This document shows positions 16,576 to 25,648 of a DNA stretch of 51,626 bases, one piece after another. The stretch comes from Bacillota bacterium (GTDB lineage Bacteria; Bacillota; UBA4882; UBA8346): the NCBI GenBank assembly GCA_023435565.1, contig JAEYRN010000012.1, forward strand, positions 1 to 51,626. The letters are read 5' to 3'. Made by a program: the position numbers and the translations under genes. The notes beneath the pieces were generated by a model. That model was not told where the DNA came from and searched no databases. It worked only from the letters and a program-made list of their open reading frames with translations. Position 1 is the stretch's first letter. Each line of letters begins with the position of its first letter.

Positions 16576-17337
16576 TTATCGGGCGAGCCAACCGCCGTCT
16601 ACTGCTAATGTATACCCATTAACATAATCCGAAGCCGGAGCGGATAAAAAAACAACTGCCCCTTGAATGTCCTCGGGTTTACCCCATCGTCCCGCCGGAA
16701 TCTTATTAATAATTTCAAAATTCTTTTGCTCATTTTCCTGAAGGGCCGTTGTTTGTTTGGTTGCAATATAGCCTGGAGCGACGGCATTTACATTTATATT
16801 ATATTTAGCCCATTCATTAGCCAACATTTTTGTAAGGCCGACTATTCCACTTTTACTTGCAATATAAGAAGAAGTTCGTACACCACCATGGATTGAAAGG
16901 ATTGAAGCAATATTAATAATCTTTCCGCCTTTTTTTTGTTTAATAAACTGTTTGGCAAGGGCTTGCGAGAAAAAGAAAGTTGTTTTAATATTTAAGTTCA
17001 TTAATTCATCCCAATCTTTTTCAGTAAAGTCCAGTACATCCATTTTATATACAATTCCGGCGTTATTAACCAAAATATCGATCTCTCCGAAAGTCCGTAC
17101 CGCATGATTCAAAATACCTTGAATGGGCTCAATATTCATTAAATTGGTGGTCGCGCCTAGGAACCTTCTTCCCGTTGTCTCTACTTTTCTCTGAGTCTCA
17201 GTCATTTCTTCATAATCTATGCCAACAATGTCAGCGCCGGCTTCTGCCAATCCACGACATATTTCCTGACCAAGAACTGAACTGGCTCCGGTGACCATGG
17301 CCACTTTGCCATCTAATCTGAACTGGTCAAGTATCAT
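16576..17337 (-). CDS. kduD: KduD-like short-chain dehydrogenase (2-dehydro-3-deoxy-D-gluconate 5-dehydrogenase family)
   Basis: A 253-residue SDR, the same length as E. coli KduD and alike throughout, with the signature ending YVNGYTLAVDGGWLAR. KduD interconverts the 3-deoxy-diketo and 2-keto-3-deoxy sugar acids of uronate breakdown using NAD(H). NNAG and the catalytic YIASK motif are intact. The Rossmann motif reads TGASSVLG, so the middle glycine of TGxxxGxG is Val21. The open frame begins at 17355, but that TTG overlaps GGAGG; the ATG at 17337 gives the family's MILDQF-type start. No kduI or other pectin genes adjoin it, so the true substrate may differ. Confidence 0.85.
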   Translation of the reverse strand: MILDQFRLDGKVAMVTGASSVLGQEICRGLAEAGADIVGIDYEEMTETQRKVETTGRRFLGATTNLMNIEPIQGILNHAVRTFGEIDILVNNAGIVYKMDVLDFTEKDWDELMNLNIKTTFFFSQALAKQFIKQKKGGKIINIASILSIHGGVRTSSYIASKSGIVGLTKMLANEWAKYNINVNAVAPGYIATKQTTALQENEQKNFEIINKIPAGRWGKPEDIQGAVVFLSAPASDYVNGYTLAVDGGWLAR

Positions 17338-17525
17338 GCTATATTTAACCTCCAAAATTTTTTTGAATTTATCAATGTATATGTTAAATTGTTTTTTAAT
17401 GAAAACCTTATTTAACTAAAAGAAAAACGTTATCACTATCTTTCAAATATAAAATAATTCTCCAATATCTTAAAAAATCCTCTTTTATTTGTCCTTTTAA
17501 TAATTTTTCGGAAATTTTTTTTAAA

Positions 17526-17876
17526 TTAATTATAGAGTAAAATAATCGCTACAAATATTAAAGGTTGATTTCCGGTATTCTCTATGGCATGACCATTACC
17601 GCCACCGGTTAATACTGCGTCGCCGGCTTTTACTTCCCGTAATGTTCCTTGGTCGTCAACTTTGCCTTGACCGGATATAAAATAAAAAACTTCTTCCTCC
17701 TGGTCATGCTGGTGGAAACCAATTAAACCTCCTACCGGAAGAGTAATTTCAGCTAGCATACGGACTTTACCTTTTAATTCATCGGCATTAAAAATATATT
17801 TAATCCGGACTGTCCCATTACCTCCACGCATCTTTTCTCTTAGCTCAAGCTCCATTTCATCCACCTTACGAAACAC
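17526..17876 (-). CDS. Small cupin-domain protein
   Basis: A 116-residue single-domain cupin. Motif 1 (GFHQHDQEEEVFYFISGQG) has two His and a Glu as metal ligands; motif 2 (GDAVLTGGGNGHAIEN) supplies the third His. It is probably a metal-binding cytoplasmic protein; substrate unknown. GGGGAG lies 6 nt before the GTG at 17876. An ATG at 17855 preceded by AAGGTGG is an alternative. It stands alone between the tubulin-like gene and the kduD-like gene on the same strand. The 170 bp to kduD hold no clear terminator. Confidence 0.8.
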   Translation of the reverse strand: MFRKVDEMELELREKMRGGNGTVRIKYIFNADELKGKVRMLAEITLPVGGLIGFHQHDQEEEVFYFISGQGKVDDQGTLREVKAGDAVLTGGGNGHAIENTGNQPLIFVAIILLYN

Positions 17877-17911
17877 AACAATCTCCCCTTTTAATAGACT
17901 TATTATTCTTA

Positions 17912-17947
17912 TTTAATAAAAACTCCCACCTATTAATAGGAAGGAGT
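17912..17947 (-). terminator. Terminator of the tubulin-like gene
   Basis: An ACTCC/GGAGT outer stem and CCTAT/ATAGG inner stem are followed by TTTTTATT on the minus strand, about 30 bp past the stop. Confidence 0.82.
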
Positions 17948-17978
17948 ATTATAAATTATTACTACTCTGAATTTTTTA

Positions 17979-19364
17979 TCAGCGTTTCTTTACATTCGAC
18001 TTAAACTGATTCCAAAAACCTTTTTTTTTCTTGTCATCATCGATTTCCGATGCATTAGCACTTTCCATCAAATTTAATATCTGATCTACAGTAAGAACTT
18101 TATAGGTTTCCGGGTTCTGCCCGGAATCAGCTTCAGATACCGGCTGACTTAAAGTCGCCGGTGCCGGAGTGGGTTGACTTTTCTCAACCTTATCCATTGC
18201 TGACTTAACATCCATAAAACCATCAGACACCGATTCTTTCTTAGCTCCAAAACTACGACGCCGCGAGGCTGGTAAAGGATTGGGATTATCCCATTCAATT
18301 AGATCATCACTTAAGTTAGTCGAAACCCGTTTATTTAGACGGTTAACAATGTCCGGGCTTAACTCCTGAAGCTTGTTACGCATTTGTTGTAAGCGATTAA
18401 CCGGTATGTCTAATCCGGCTAACAACAAATGAAGAACGATTTTCCGTTGTAATGACTTATCAATATATAAACCACGGAAAAGAGTTGGGGCATTAGTCAA
18501 CGTTTGACATTCTTGATAAACCAATTCAACTGATTCCGCATTTACCCGATAACTCTCCGGACAAACCATCAAAGCGGCAACCCGGATTGCTTCCCCTTGA
18601 AAATTATTCTCTGATAAAATCCGAACAATCTCCTGGCGACAAGCAGTCGCCAATTTCGTCGGATCATTGCTGTCAGTGACTTCAATTTCGATCCGGAGTG
18701 GAACAAAACACCCTTGAGTATTCAATAACCTGAAAAAATCTTCCCTGTCAAATACGAACATATTGGAGGGGCGATTGGGAATTTGGTTAATCTCATCCAA
18801 AGAATTAACAATCGACTCATTGGCCATCGGCCAAAAACCCATAACCGGTTTATTGCCATACTTTACACGTAACAATTCGTTATCAATCAAATACAATGGT
18901 GTTGGGGCTACGTCGCTTAAAATATCAAGTCCCTTTAAAGCATTCTTATGTTCTTCTAAAGACTCGCTGGTCAAAGGAATGGTAGTTATACAACCAGTAG
19001 TTAAACCAACTTGGCGGGCGATTTCAATCGTATCGGAAACCACTCCGGTTCCGGTACCGCCACCGAGACAAGCCGCAATAAATACAAAATCCACATCATG
19101 ATAAAAATAATCTTCCAAAACAGCTTTTACCTTGGAAGCGTCGGAGCGAATCGCTTCTTCACCTACACGGGGATCTTTACCGGCCCCCAATCTAGAACCG
19201 ATACAAACCCGGTGTTCATTGGGGATCATAGTTAATGCGGCCAAATCCACCGGAGAAGTATTAATTGCCATTGCTTTGTAGCCGCGTTGGGCGAAAAGGT
19301 CGGCTATTTTGCCTCCACCTTGTCCACAACCGACGAAACCGAATTTGATCCCTTTGTCCCTCAT
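17979..19364 (-). CDS. TubZ-like tubulin/FtsZ-superfamily GTPase
   Basis: A 461-residue chromosomal tubulin-superfamily GTPase, distinct from FtsZ. The N-terminus has the nucleotide loop GFVGCGQGGGK (9-19). The tubulin signature GGGTGTG is at residues 101-107. The T7-loop acidic residues needed for GTP hydrolysis are present as FDREDF (D206, D209), in the context seen in TubZ (FDxxEF). Around 340 residues of fold are followed by a Ser/Pro/Thr-rich linker, a short conserved-looking helix (TVDQILNLMESA) and a basic end (KKKKGFW...KKR). It should polymerise, with the tail as a partner or membrane site. It is a single-gene unit between pckG and the cupin; no centromere-binding TubR-like gene adjoins it. 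Its cellular role is unknown. Confidence 0.85.
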   Translation of the reverse strand: MRDKGIKFGFVGCGQGGGKIADLFAQRGYKAMAINTSPVDLAALTMIPNEHRVCIGSRLGAGKDPRVGEEAIRSDASKVKAVLEDYFYHDVDFVFIAACLGGGTGTGVVSDTIEIARQVGLTTGCITTIPLTSESLEEHKNALKGLDILSDVAPTPLYLIDNELLRVKYGNKPVMGFWPMANESIVNSLDEINQIPNRPSNMFVFDREDFFRLLNTQGCFVPLRIEIEVTDSNDPTKLATACRQEIVRILSENNFQGEAIRVAALMVCPESYRVNAESVELVYQECQTLTNAPTLFRGLYIDKSLQRKIVLHLLLAGLDIPVNRLQQMRNKLQELSPDIVNRLNKRVSTNLSDDLIEWDNPNPLPASRRRSFGAKKESVSDGFMDVKSAMDKVEKSQPTPAPATLSQPVSEADSGQNPETYKVLTVDQILNLMESANASEIDDDKKKKGFWNQFKSNVKKR

Positions 19365-19743
19365 TTTTGTAGGTTACCCCCATTTTTATCAGTCATCTAT
19401 TATTAGTAGCAATGAAATATGGAAAACATTAAAAAGGTTGAAAATGATACTAAATGATAATAACGTAAACCCTAATATGTTAAGTTAGACTAAACTCCGT
19501 AAAATCCTCTTTTTAAGTTTTACCAAGCAATATATGTCGTAATAAATCCTGTTCATAATATTAATCTAGTAATTGATTAAATATAATTAAATCATTTTCC
19601 AAAAATGGTCAACATAAAAAAAGTGCAGTTAGAACCAATTGCATTAATAATTATGTCTGCTTTAATTCATATTTTAAAGTAGAACCTGTTTTTTCGCAAC
19701 CTTTTTTCGGAAAATGGTCATTAATTTGCATAGTTAATTCCAA
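19365..19743. other. Intergenic region upstream of the tubulin-like gene
   Basis: About 380 bp of AT-rich sequence without a gene. On the minus strand a weak candidate promoter has TTGACC (rc near 19605) with TAATTA 17 bp downstream. The sequence around it, CCATTTTTGGAAAATG, is partly palindromic, and a related TTTTCGGAAAATGGTCA occurs near 19702-19720. The leader to the start codon would be over 200 nt. Confidence 0.35.
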
Positions 19744-19780
19744 ATAAAAAACCCTCTTAAAGGCTTTTCCCTTAAGAGGG
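19744..19780 (-). terminator. Terminator of pckG
   Basis: A 9-bp stem (CCCTCTTAA with TTAAGAGGG) is followed on the minus strand by TTTTTTATTT, about 15 bp past the PEPCK stop. Confidence 0.9.
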
Positions 19781-19795
19781 CTTTTATATTATCGT

Positions 19796-21583
19796 TTATC
19801 CTTGTAACCGTTTTTCCAATGCATCAAGCTGGGCGCTGAGCTCATTCGGTAGTTTTGAACCGAATTTGGAATAATGTTCACGAATTGACGCAACTTCTTT
19901 AAGCCACTCTTCCTTATTAATCTTTAATAATTCTGCCATATCGGCGTCACTCACATCGAGTCCGCTGCGGTCAATTGCGTCAACGGTCGGCATATATCCG
20001 ATGGCCGTTTTCTGGGCTTTACCTTCACCGGAAACCTGTTCAAAGATCCATTTTAGCACCCGGCTATTCTCACCATACCCCGGCCAGAGCCATTTGCCGT
20101 CTTGGGTCTTTCTAAACCAGTTCACATAGAAAATCTTCGGTAATTTATCAGCATCGGTTTTTGCTCCAATATTTAACCAATGTTTGAAATAATCACCCAT
20201 GTGATATCCACAGAAAGGCAGCATTGCGAAAGGATCACGCCGTACCTGCCCAATATTAGCGGAAATTGCAGCCGCAGTAATCTCGGAGCCAACGATGGAA
20301 CCTAAAAATATGCCATGGGCCCAATCAAAACTCTGGTGGACCAGAGGAATTGTGCTTGGGCGACGGCCTCCGAAAAGAATCGCGGAAATCGGCACGCCTT
20401 TGGGATCTTCCCATTCCGGGGCAATAGCCGGACATTGATTGGCCGGGGCGGTAAACCGCGCATTAGGATGAGCCGCCGGATTTTCGGCTCCAGGGGCCCA
20501 ATCGTTTCCTTTCCAATCAATTAAATGACCGGGAGCATCACAACCAATCCCTTCCCACCATATATCACTATCATCGGTAAGCGCTACATTAGTAAAGATT
20601 GTGTTTTTATTAACTGAATGCATAGCATTAGGGTTGGATTCCATGGAGGTTCCGGGAGCAACTCCGAAAAAGCCGGCTTCAGGATTGATAGCATATAAAC
20701 GCCCGTCTGATCCAAACTTCATCCAGGCAATATCATCACCGATGGTCTCTACTTTCCAGCCGGGAATAGTCGGAATCATCATTGCCAAATTGGTCTTTCC
20801 ACAAGCACTGGGGAAAGCGGCAGCGATATATTTCTTTTCACCTTTAGGATTAGTGATGCTTAAAATCAACATATGCTCGGCCAACCAGCCTTCTTCATGG
20901 GCTACTGCTGAAGCAATTCGCAAAGCTAGACATTTTTTTCCTAATAATGCATTACCGCCGTAACCGGAACCGAAAGACCAGATTGTTCTCTCTTCCGGAA
21001 AATGACTGATATATTTTTGTTCAATTGGAGCACATGGCCAAGCTACATCCTCTTGGCCTTCTGCAAGCGGAGCGCCTACGGAGTGCAAACACGGAATGAA
21101 TTCACCATTATCGCCCAACACATCGATTACTTTTTTACCCATTCGGGTCATAATCCTCATATTAACTACAACATAAGGACTATCAGTTAATTCGACACCA
21201 ATTTTGGAGATCGGGGAACCAATTGGACCCATTGAGAAAGGAATCACATACATAGTGCGCCCCTTCATACAACCCTTATATAAACTATTCATCTTTTGTT
21301 TTAATTCGGAAGGATCAATCCAGTTATTAGTAGGACCTGCGTCTTCCTGTTTCTTAGAGGCAATATAAGTCCGATCCTCCACCCGTGCCACATCCGACGG
21401 ATGACTGCGGAATAAATAACACCCAGGGCGTTTTTTAGAATTAAGCGAAATAGCTGCACCCGACTCCACCATTTCCTTTAGTAAACGGTCATACTCTTCC
21501 TGGGAACCGTCACACCAGTGAATTTGGTCGGGCTGGCATAATCCGGCCATTTCATTAACCCAATTTTGTAGAGCTTTGTTCAT
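19796..21583 (-). CDS. pckG: Phosphoenolpyruvate carboxykinase (GTP)
   Basis: A 595-residue cytosolic enzyme of the GTP-dependent class, interconverting oxaloacetate and PEP with GTP/GDP. The kinase-1 P-loop is FPSACGKTNLAM. Other class markers are visible: YVIPFSMGP, FGGRRPSTIPL, GDDIAWM and the C-terminal WFRKTQDGKWLWPGYGENSRVLKW region. Length is normal for the class. AAAGGGG lies 7 nt before the ATG. It is a monocistronic unit with its own terminator. It may run in either the gluconeogenic or the PEP-carboxylating direction. Confidence 0.96.
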   Translation of the reverse strand: MNKALQNWVNEMAGLCQPDQIHWCDGSQEEYDRLLKEMVESGAAISLNSKKRPGCYLFRSHPSDVARVEDRTYIASKKQEDAGPTNNWIDPSELKQKMNSLYKGCMKGRTMYVIPFSMGPIGSPISKIGVELTDSPYVVVNMRIMTRMGKKVIDVLGDNGEFIPCLHSVGAPLAEGQEDVAWPCAPIEQKYISHFPEERTIWSFGSGYGGNALLGKKCLALRIASAVAHEEGWLAEHMLILSITNPKGEKKYIAAAFPSACGKTNLAMMIPTIPGWKVETIGDDIAWMKFGSDGRLYAINPEAGFFGVAPGTSMESNPNAMHSVNKNTIFTNVALTDDSDIWWEGIGCDAPGHLIDWKGNDWAPGAENPAAHPNARFTAPANQCPAIAPEWEDPKGVPISAILFGGRRPSTIPLVHQSFDWAHGIFLGSIVGSEITAAAISANIGQVRRDPFAMLPFCGYHMGDYFKHWLNIGAKTDADKLPKIFYVNWFRKTQDGKWLWPGYGENSRVLKWIFEQVSGEGKAQKTAIGYMPTVDAIDRSGLDVSDADMAELLKINKEEWLKEVASIREHYSKFGSKLPNELSAQLDALEKRLQG

Positions 21584-21641
21584 TTTAATCCCCTTTCTAT
21601 GATAGTATCTTTATGATACAAAACAGTAACGAAAGTGATAA

Positions 21642-21665
21642 TAAAAAAATCACCATTTATGGTGA
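21642..21665 (-). terminator. Intrinsic terminator between the Nudix gene and pckG
   Basis: A perfect TCACCA-TTTA-TGGTGA hairpin is followed on the minus strand by TTTTTTTATT. It lies about 180 bp past the Nudix stop and 60 bp before the pckG start. Confidence 0.85.
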
Positions 21666-21841
21666 CTCAAAAACTATGATTAGAATTCATTTTATTATGA
21701 TACAGCCTCAATGTCAACGAATTTAATCAATGTATACAGTATCTTCGATTAAAACTTTGTAAACTTGTCTGTTTGAATTGAGAATATTATTTATCCAGAA
21801 CGAGGAGAAAGCCTTAGAATTCTTGATCAATTGTCCAATTA

Positions 21842-22270
21842 TCATCCAGTAATCTTTTCCGCCAATTCTTGTGCTTTCTTTAGAAATTCCCGAGATTCTT
21901 CCCATAGATTCAGTTCGAAGACTTCTTCTAAAGGGAAAAACCTAACCTGACGCCCTTCGGGATTGATGGTAATTGTTTTAAGGTATTTCATCAAATATAA
22001 ATGAGTATTAATCAAATTTTTTTGATTGCCACGGTACCAAATATAATTTAAGTTTCCCAAGTCCGAAACTACCACAGCCTCTACTCCCGCCTCTTCGACT
22101 ACTTCCCGCAAAGCGGTTTCCATAAATGTCTCCCCAACCTCAACGTGTCCGGCAGGAATGATCCAACGGTTGCGATTGGAATTACTTGTGACAAGTAAAA
22201 ATTCAATTCTACTATTTTCTTTACGAAATACAACCCCTCCGGCTCGATGTTCGACAGGTAAATTGGACAA
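21842..22270 (-). CDS. Nudix hydrolase
   Basis: A 142-residue Nudix protein. The Nudix box is complete at residues 41-63 (GHVEVGETFMETALREVVEEAGV), so it should hydrolyse a nucleoside diphosphate linked to another group using Mg2+ or Mn2+. The substrate cannot be told. The start is a TTG at 22270 with only a weak AGTGGTG upstream. It follows rodA by about 60 bp on the same strand with no clear terminator between, so it may be read through from rodA. Confidence 0.85.
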   Translation of the reverse strand: MSNLPVEHRAGGVVFRKENSRIEFLLVTSNSNRNRWIIPAGHVEVGETFMETALREVVEEAGVEAVVVSDLGNLNYIWYRGNQKNLINTHLYLMKYLKTITINPEGRQVRFFPLEEVFELNLWEESREFLKKAQELAEKITG

Positions 22271-22333
22271 CTTGACACCACTTTCATTTAAAAGATCAAA
22301 TCAAAGGTGATTTGTTAAATAGCCCCTACACTA

Positions 22334-23458
22334 TTAAAACATAATCTTCTGTCTTCTGGCCCAAATGTTAATCAAAATTCCGGCAGCTGCCAGGCTGGAG
22401 AGCATTGAACTTCCTCCCGAACTGATAAAGGGAAGCGGAATACCGGTAATCGGCATGATTCCCATATTCATTCCGACATTTTCAAGTATATGAAAGAGAA
22501 ACATGGAAACAATTCCCGTAGCAACAATCGTTCCGGTTTTATCCCGGGCTTGATAGGCGATCCGGACTCCTCTCCAAATTAAAGTAAAGAAAAGAAATAA
22601 AACGCCAAACCCGCCGACAAAACCCAATTCTTCACATAGGACCGCAAAAATAAAATCCGTATGATTTTCCGGTAAATAACCGAGACGACCTTGAGTTCCT
22701 CGAAATAGACCTTTACCAAAAAATTGTCCTGAACCGACAGCAATTACGGCTTGGTTAACATTCCATCCACTTCCGCGAGGATCGCGTTCGGGATTGATAA
22801 AACTCGTCAATCTCGCTACTTGATACTCTTTTATTGGCAATGGAGTACCAAAAAAACGATGGGAAACAAATACTAAAGTTATTAAAAGTACCCCGGTAAA
22901 AACTAACAATAATAATTTCCAACCCGGAGCCCCGGCAACATACATCATTATAAACCCGATGAAGATAAATACCAATGCGGTCCCCAGATCGGGTTGGAGT
23001 AAAATCAATAATAGCGGACCACTTACATATAAAAAAGGCACTATAAAATTATAAAAAGATTGTAGGCTCTCTTTTTCCGACAGATACTTGCCAAAAGTTA
23101 CTATTAGAAGTACCTTTGATATTTCCGAAGGTTGAAATCCGAATAACCAGCTTTGGGCCCCATTTCGCTCACTTCCTAAGGGAGTAAGAACTAATATTAG
23201 CATTAAAATATTTAAACCATATAATAATTGAGACATTCGGTCGGAGATACGATAATCAAAGAAGAGCAATATAACTAAAACAATAATACCAATGCCGACC
23301 GCCACCGATTGTTTTTTTACGAAATTAAAGGGATCTCCCATAGTAAGGTCGATTTTGGCATGAGTGGCGCTATAAACCATTATCAGTCCAACTATTATTA
23401 GTAACCCTACTACAGATATTAAAGTATAATCCAAATTCTTAAGTAAGCGACGGTCCAA
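22334..23458 (-). CDS. rodA: Rod-shape peptidoglycan polymerase RodA (SEDS family)
   Basis: A 374-residue polytopic SEDS glycosyltransferase that polymerises lipid II during cell elongation, working with PBP2. About ten transmembrane helices are visible. The conserved HTDFIFAVLCEELGF and the ending ISSGGSSML...ILINI typical of RodA/FtsW/SpoVE are present. RodA is preferred over FtsW because of its place beside the mre/min/mrdA genes. It starts with TTG, 8 nt after GGGGG. A terminator after minE separates it from the min operon. Confidence 0.9.
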   Translation of the reverse strand: MDRRLLKNLDYTLISVVGLLIIVGLIMVYSATHAKIDLTMGDPFNFVKKQSVAVGIGIIVLVILLFFDYRISDRMSQLLYGLNILMLILVLTPLGSERNGAQSWLFGFQPSEISKVLLIVTFGKYLSEKESLQSFYNFIVPFLYVSGPLLLILLQPDLGTALVFIFIGFIMMYVAGAPGWKLLLLVFTGVLLITLVFVSHRFFGTPLPIKEYQVARLTSFINPERDPRGSGWNVNQAVIAVGSGQFFGKGLFRGTQGRLGYLPENHTDFIFAVLCEELGFVGGFGVLFLFFTLIWRGVRIAYQARDKTGTIVATGIVSMFLFHILENVGMNMGIMPITGIPLPFISSGGSSMLSSLAAAGILINIWARRQKIMF

Positions 23459-23628
23459 GGCTATGCCCCCAATTTCTTCCCAATTGCCACTGTTTTTATT
23501 ATAGCTTTAGAAAATCTTCACGTCCAGCAGAAACTTATTCCTAATAAGCTTGAATATTTGTTCATCATATTCACTATGTTTGCTTTTTATTGAAGGATTT
23601 TTTGGGACTGATATTCATTATCGACAAA

Positions 23629-23650
23629 GAAAAACGGCTTTAAACAGCCG
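23629..23650 (-). terminator. Terminator of the minCDE operon
   Basis: A CGGCT/AGCCG stem with a short A/T loop is followed by TTTTTC on the minus strand, beginning 4 bp past the minE stop. Confidence 0.75.
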
Positions 23651-23653
23651 CTG

Positions 23654-23908
23654 TTAACGCCTAATCCGTTTAACGGGTATATTGGCCACCAAAGATGCTG
23701 ACAATTCACCCGAGTTTAAAGTAACCTCCATGGTATCCTCATCAATATCCATATATTTTGAGATTACCTCGATTAATTCTTCCTTGAGCATTTCCATTAA
23801 ACCAGGCGCCACATTGGCCCGATCATGCACCAACACCAATCGTAGCCGCTCTACTGCTCGATCCTTACTGGATGTTTCTTCCCTAAAAAACTTGTTAATC
23901 AAATCCAA
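23654..23908 (-). CDS. minE: Cell division topological specificity factor MinE
   Basis: An 84-residue MinE. It has a short amphipathic N-terminal membrane helix (MDLINKFFRE), the MinD-contact helix with RLRLVLVHDRA, and a C-terminal dimerisation domain with VANIPVKRI. It stimulates the MinD ATPase and drives Min oscillation. The first possible TTG (23914) abuts the GGGGGG ribosome site; the TTG at 23908 is 5 nt from it and is preferred. Bacillus lacks minE, so its presence points to a clostridial-type Min system. Confidence 0.93.
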   Translation of the reverse strand: MDLINKFFREETSSKDRAVERLRLVLVHDRANVAPGLMEMLKEELIEVISKYMDIDEDTMEVTLNSGELSASLVANIPVKRIRR

Positions 23909-23962
23909 AACCAACCCCCCTCAGCCTATCACGTTCAGTCAAAGGTTTTTATTCTTAAGGGC

Positions 23963-24757
23963 TTACTTCTTCATTAATCGCTTGATCTTTTCAAAAATTC
24001 CCAAATCGTAATCGAGTGACATAAACGGAACTTCCTCGCCTTCAATCCGCGCAACAATATTGCGAAATGCTGTCCCGGCTTTAGTCCCTGATTCCATCAC
24101 TGAAGGCTCGCCTCGGTTTGTGGAAACGATAATCGATTCATCATCGGGAACAACTCCTAATAACTCTATTGCTAGAATATCATTTACATCATCAATATCC
24201 ATCATGTCGCCTTTTCGGACCATTTGAGGGCGGACACGGTTAACGATTAACCTAGGAGCGGGAATTTCATGGGCCTGTAATAAACCAATGATTCGATCGG
24301 CGTCACGTACCGCGGAAACATCAGGAGTAGTTACAATTACAGCTTGATCAGCACCGGCGATGGCATTTTTAAAACCTTGTTCGATTCCAGCCGGACAATC
24401 AATAATAATATAATCAAACTCTTTCCGTAGTTCTTCGCAAAGTTCCTTCATTTGCTCCGGTTTAACGGCGTCTTTCTCCCTTGTTTGGGCTGCAGGCAAC
24501 AAGAAAAGATTGTCAAAACGTTTATCTTTAATTAATGCCTGTTTAATCTTACAAGTTTTCTCTACAACATTTACCAAATCAAATACAATTCGGTTTTCCA
24601 ATCCCATCACCACATCCAAATTACGCAAACCGATATCGGCGTCAATCAAGGCTACTTTCCGTCCTCGCAATGCCAACCCAGTTCCAATATTTGCTGTGGT
24701 AGTGGTTTTCCCTACGCCGCCTTTTCCCGAGGTAACTACGATAACTCTTCCAGACAT
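23963..24757 (-). CDS. minD: Septum site-determining ATPase MinD
   Basis: A 264-residue ParA/MinD-type ATPase with the deviant Walker A GKGGVGKTT (residues 11-19), switch I, and Walker B-like YIIIDCPAG. The C-terminal amphipathic membrane-targeting helix (IFEKIKRLMKK) ends the protein. It recruits MinC to the membrane and is displaced by MinE. AAGGAGG precedes the ATG. minC lies 30 bp upstream and minE about 50 bp downstream, in one operon. Confidence 0.97.
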   Translation of the reverse strand: MSGRVIVVTSGKGGVGKTTTTANIGTGLALRGRKVALIDADIGLRNLDVVMGLENRIVFDLVNVVEKTCKIKQALIKDKRFDNLFLLPAAQTREKDAVKPEQMKELCEELRKEFDYIIIDCPAGIEQGFKNAIAGADQAVIVTTPDVSAVRDADRIIGLLQAHEIPAPRLIVNRVRPQMVRKGDMMDIDDVNDILAIELLGVVPDDESIIVSTNRGEPSVMESGTKAGTAFRNIVARIEGEEVPFMSLDYDLGIFEKIKRLMKK

Positions 24758-24788
24758 AAAAAGACCTCCTTGAATTTAGCAAACCTGG

Positions 24789-25493
24789 TTAATATTTATA
24801 CTTTTGGTTAAAGTAATTTTGATTTACTTTCTCAACAACAATTTGTTCATCCTTGATCATGGCTACTTCCGGCCGTAAATATCGCGCCTCGTTTTCCCTT
24901 TCCTTTTCCGGAGCGCGGGTATATACTCCGGCAATCCGTATTTGAACCGGCCTGATTTGAAAAGCAAATACTTCGGCCAATTTGTCTCCTTTGGCCCCGG
25001 CATGTGCGGTACCGCGCAGTTTACCCAAAACTATTATATCGCCACTGGCGATAATTTCAGCCCCGGGATTTACATCACCCATAACGAGAATATTTCCATC
25101 ATACTCAATTCTTTGCCCAGAACGAACTGTTTTACGAATTGTGATAGAAGATATTAAATTTCCCTGTTCAATAGGTTGTGTCTTCTTATCTTTTCTTACT
25201 GAATCCAATTCATCAACCTTCCGTTGGACAATCATTCCGGCATCACTTATCAATTGAAACAGGAAAGCCTGTTCTTCATCGAGCAACTGACGATTACCAG
25301 TTTTTAAGGTTATCTTCGCGCCTTTAAAAAAATCTTTCGATTGGTCTAGGTGATTTCGGAGATCATCCATATATGTTTTAAAAGGACCTATTTCCGGAAT
25401 AATCAAAGTCAATCCGGATTTATATCCCTTAAACACAATACCGTTTGAAGGATTCGAATTAAGTTCTTTCCGCATATTTGCAGTTTCGGTCAT
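24789..25493 (-). CDS. minC: Septum site-determining protein MinC
   Basis: A 234-residue FtsZ-assembly inhibitor. An N-terminal domain (about 1-100) is followed by a right-handed beta-helix domain with the typical RSGQRIEYDGNILVMGDVNPGAE core and the MinD-binding RGTAHAGAKGD loop. The frame is open to 25514. The ATG at 25493 is preferred because GGGAGA lies 6 nt upstream of it, while the earlier TTG has no site. It is first in minC-minD-minE. Confidence 0.93.
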   Translation of the reverse strand: MTETANMRKELNSNPSNGIVFKGYKSGLTLIIPEIGPFKTYMDDLRNHLDQSKDFFKGAKITLKTGNRQLLDEEQAFLFQLISDAGMIVQRKVDELDSVRKDKKTQPIEQGNLISSITIRKTVRSGQRIEYDGNILVMGDVNPGAEIIASGDIIVLGKLRGTAHAGAKGDKLAEVFAFQIRPVQIRIAGVYTRAPEKERENEARYLRPEVAMIKDEQIVVEKVNQNYFNQKYKY

Positions 25494-25599
25494 TCCAATT
25501 CTCCCGTGGGCCAATCTCTGTCGTACATATTTTTAGAAATTTTCGATGAAAATTAGAATACTAGCATATAAAGTACCACAAGAATCTTTCGCTACCAAA

Positions 25600-25626
25600 A
25601 AGAAAAATCCTCCTGAAACTGGAGGA
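25600..25626 (-). terminator. Terminator of the mre-mrdA operon
   Basis: A TCCTCC/GGAGGA stem with a 7-nt loop is followed by TTTTTC on the minus strand, 22 bp past the PBP2 stop. It separates the mreBCD-mrdA unit from minCDE. Confidence 0.85.
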
Positions 25627-25648
25627 AGTTTGGAAAACTTGCTATTAC

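Noticed and set aside
21723..21905. 60-codon minus-strand frame downstream of the Nudix gene
   Set aside because: It overlaps the Nudix end in another frame and has no ribosome site or recognisable content.
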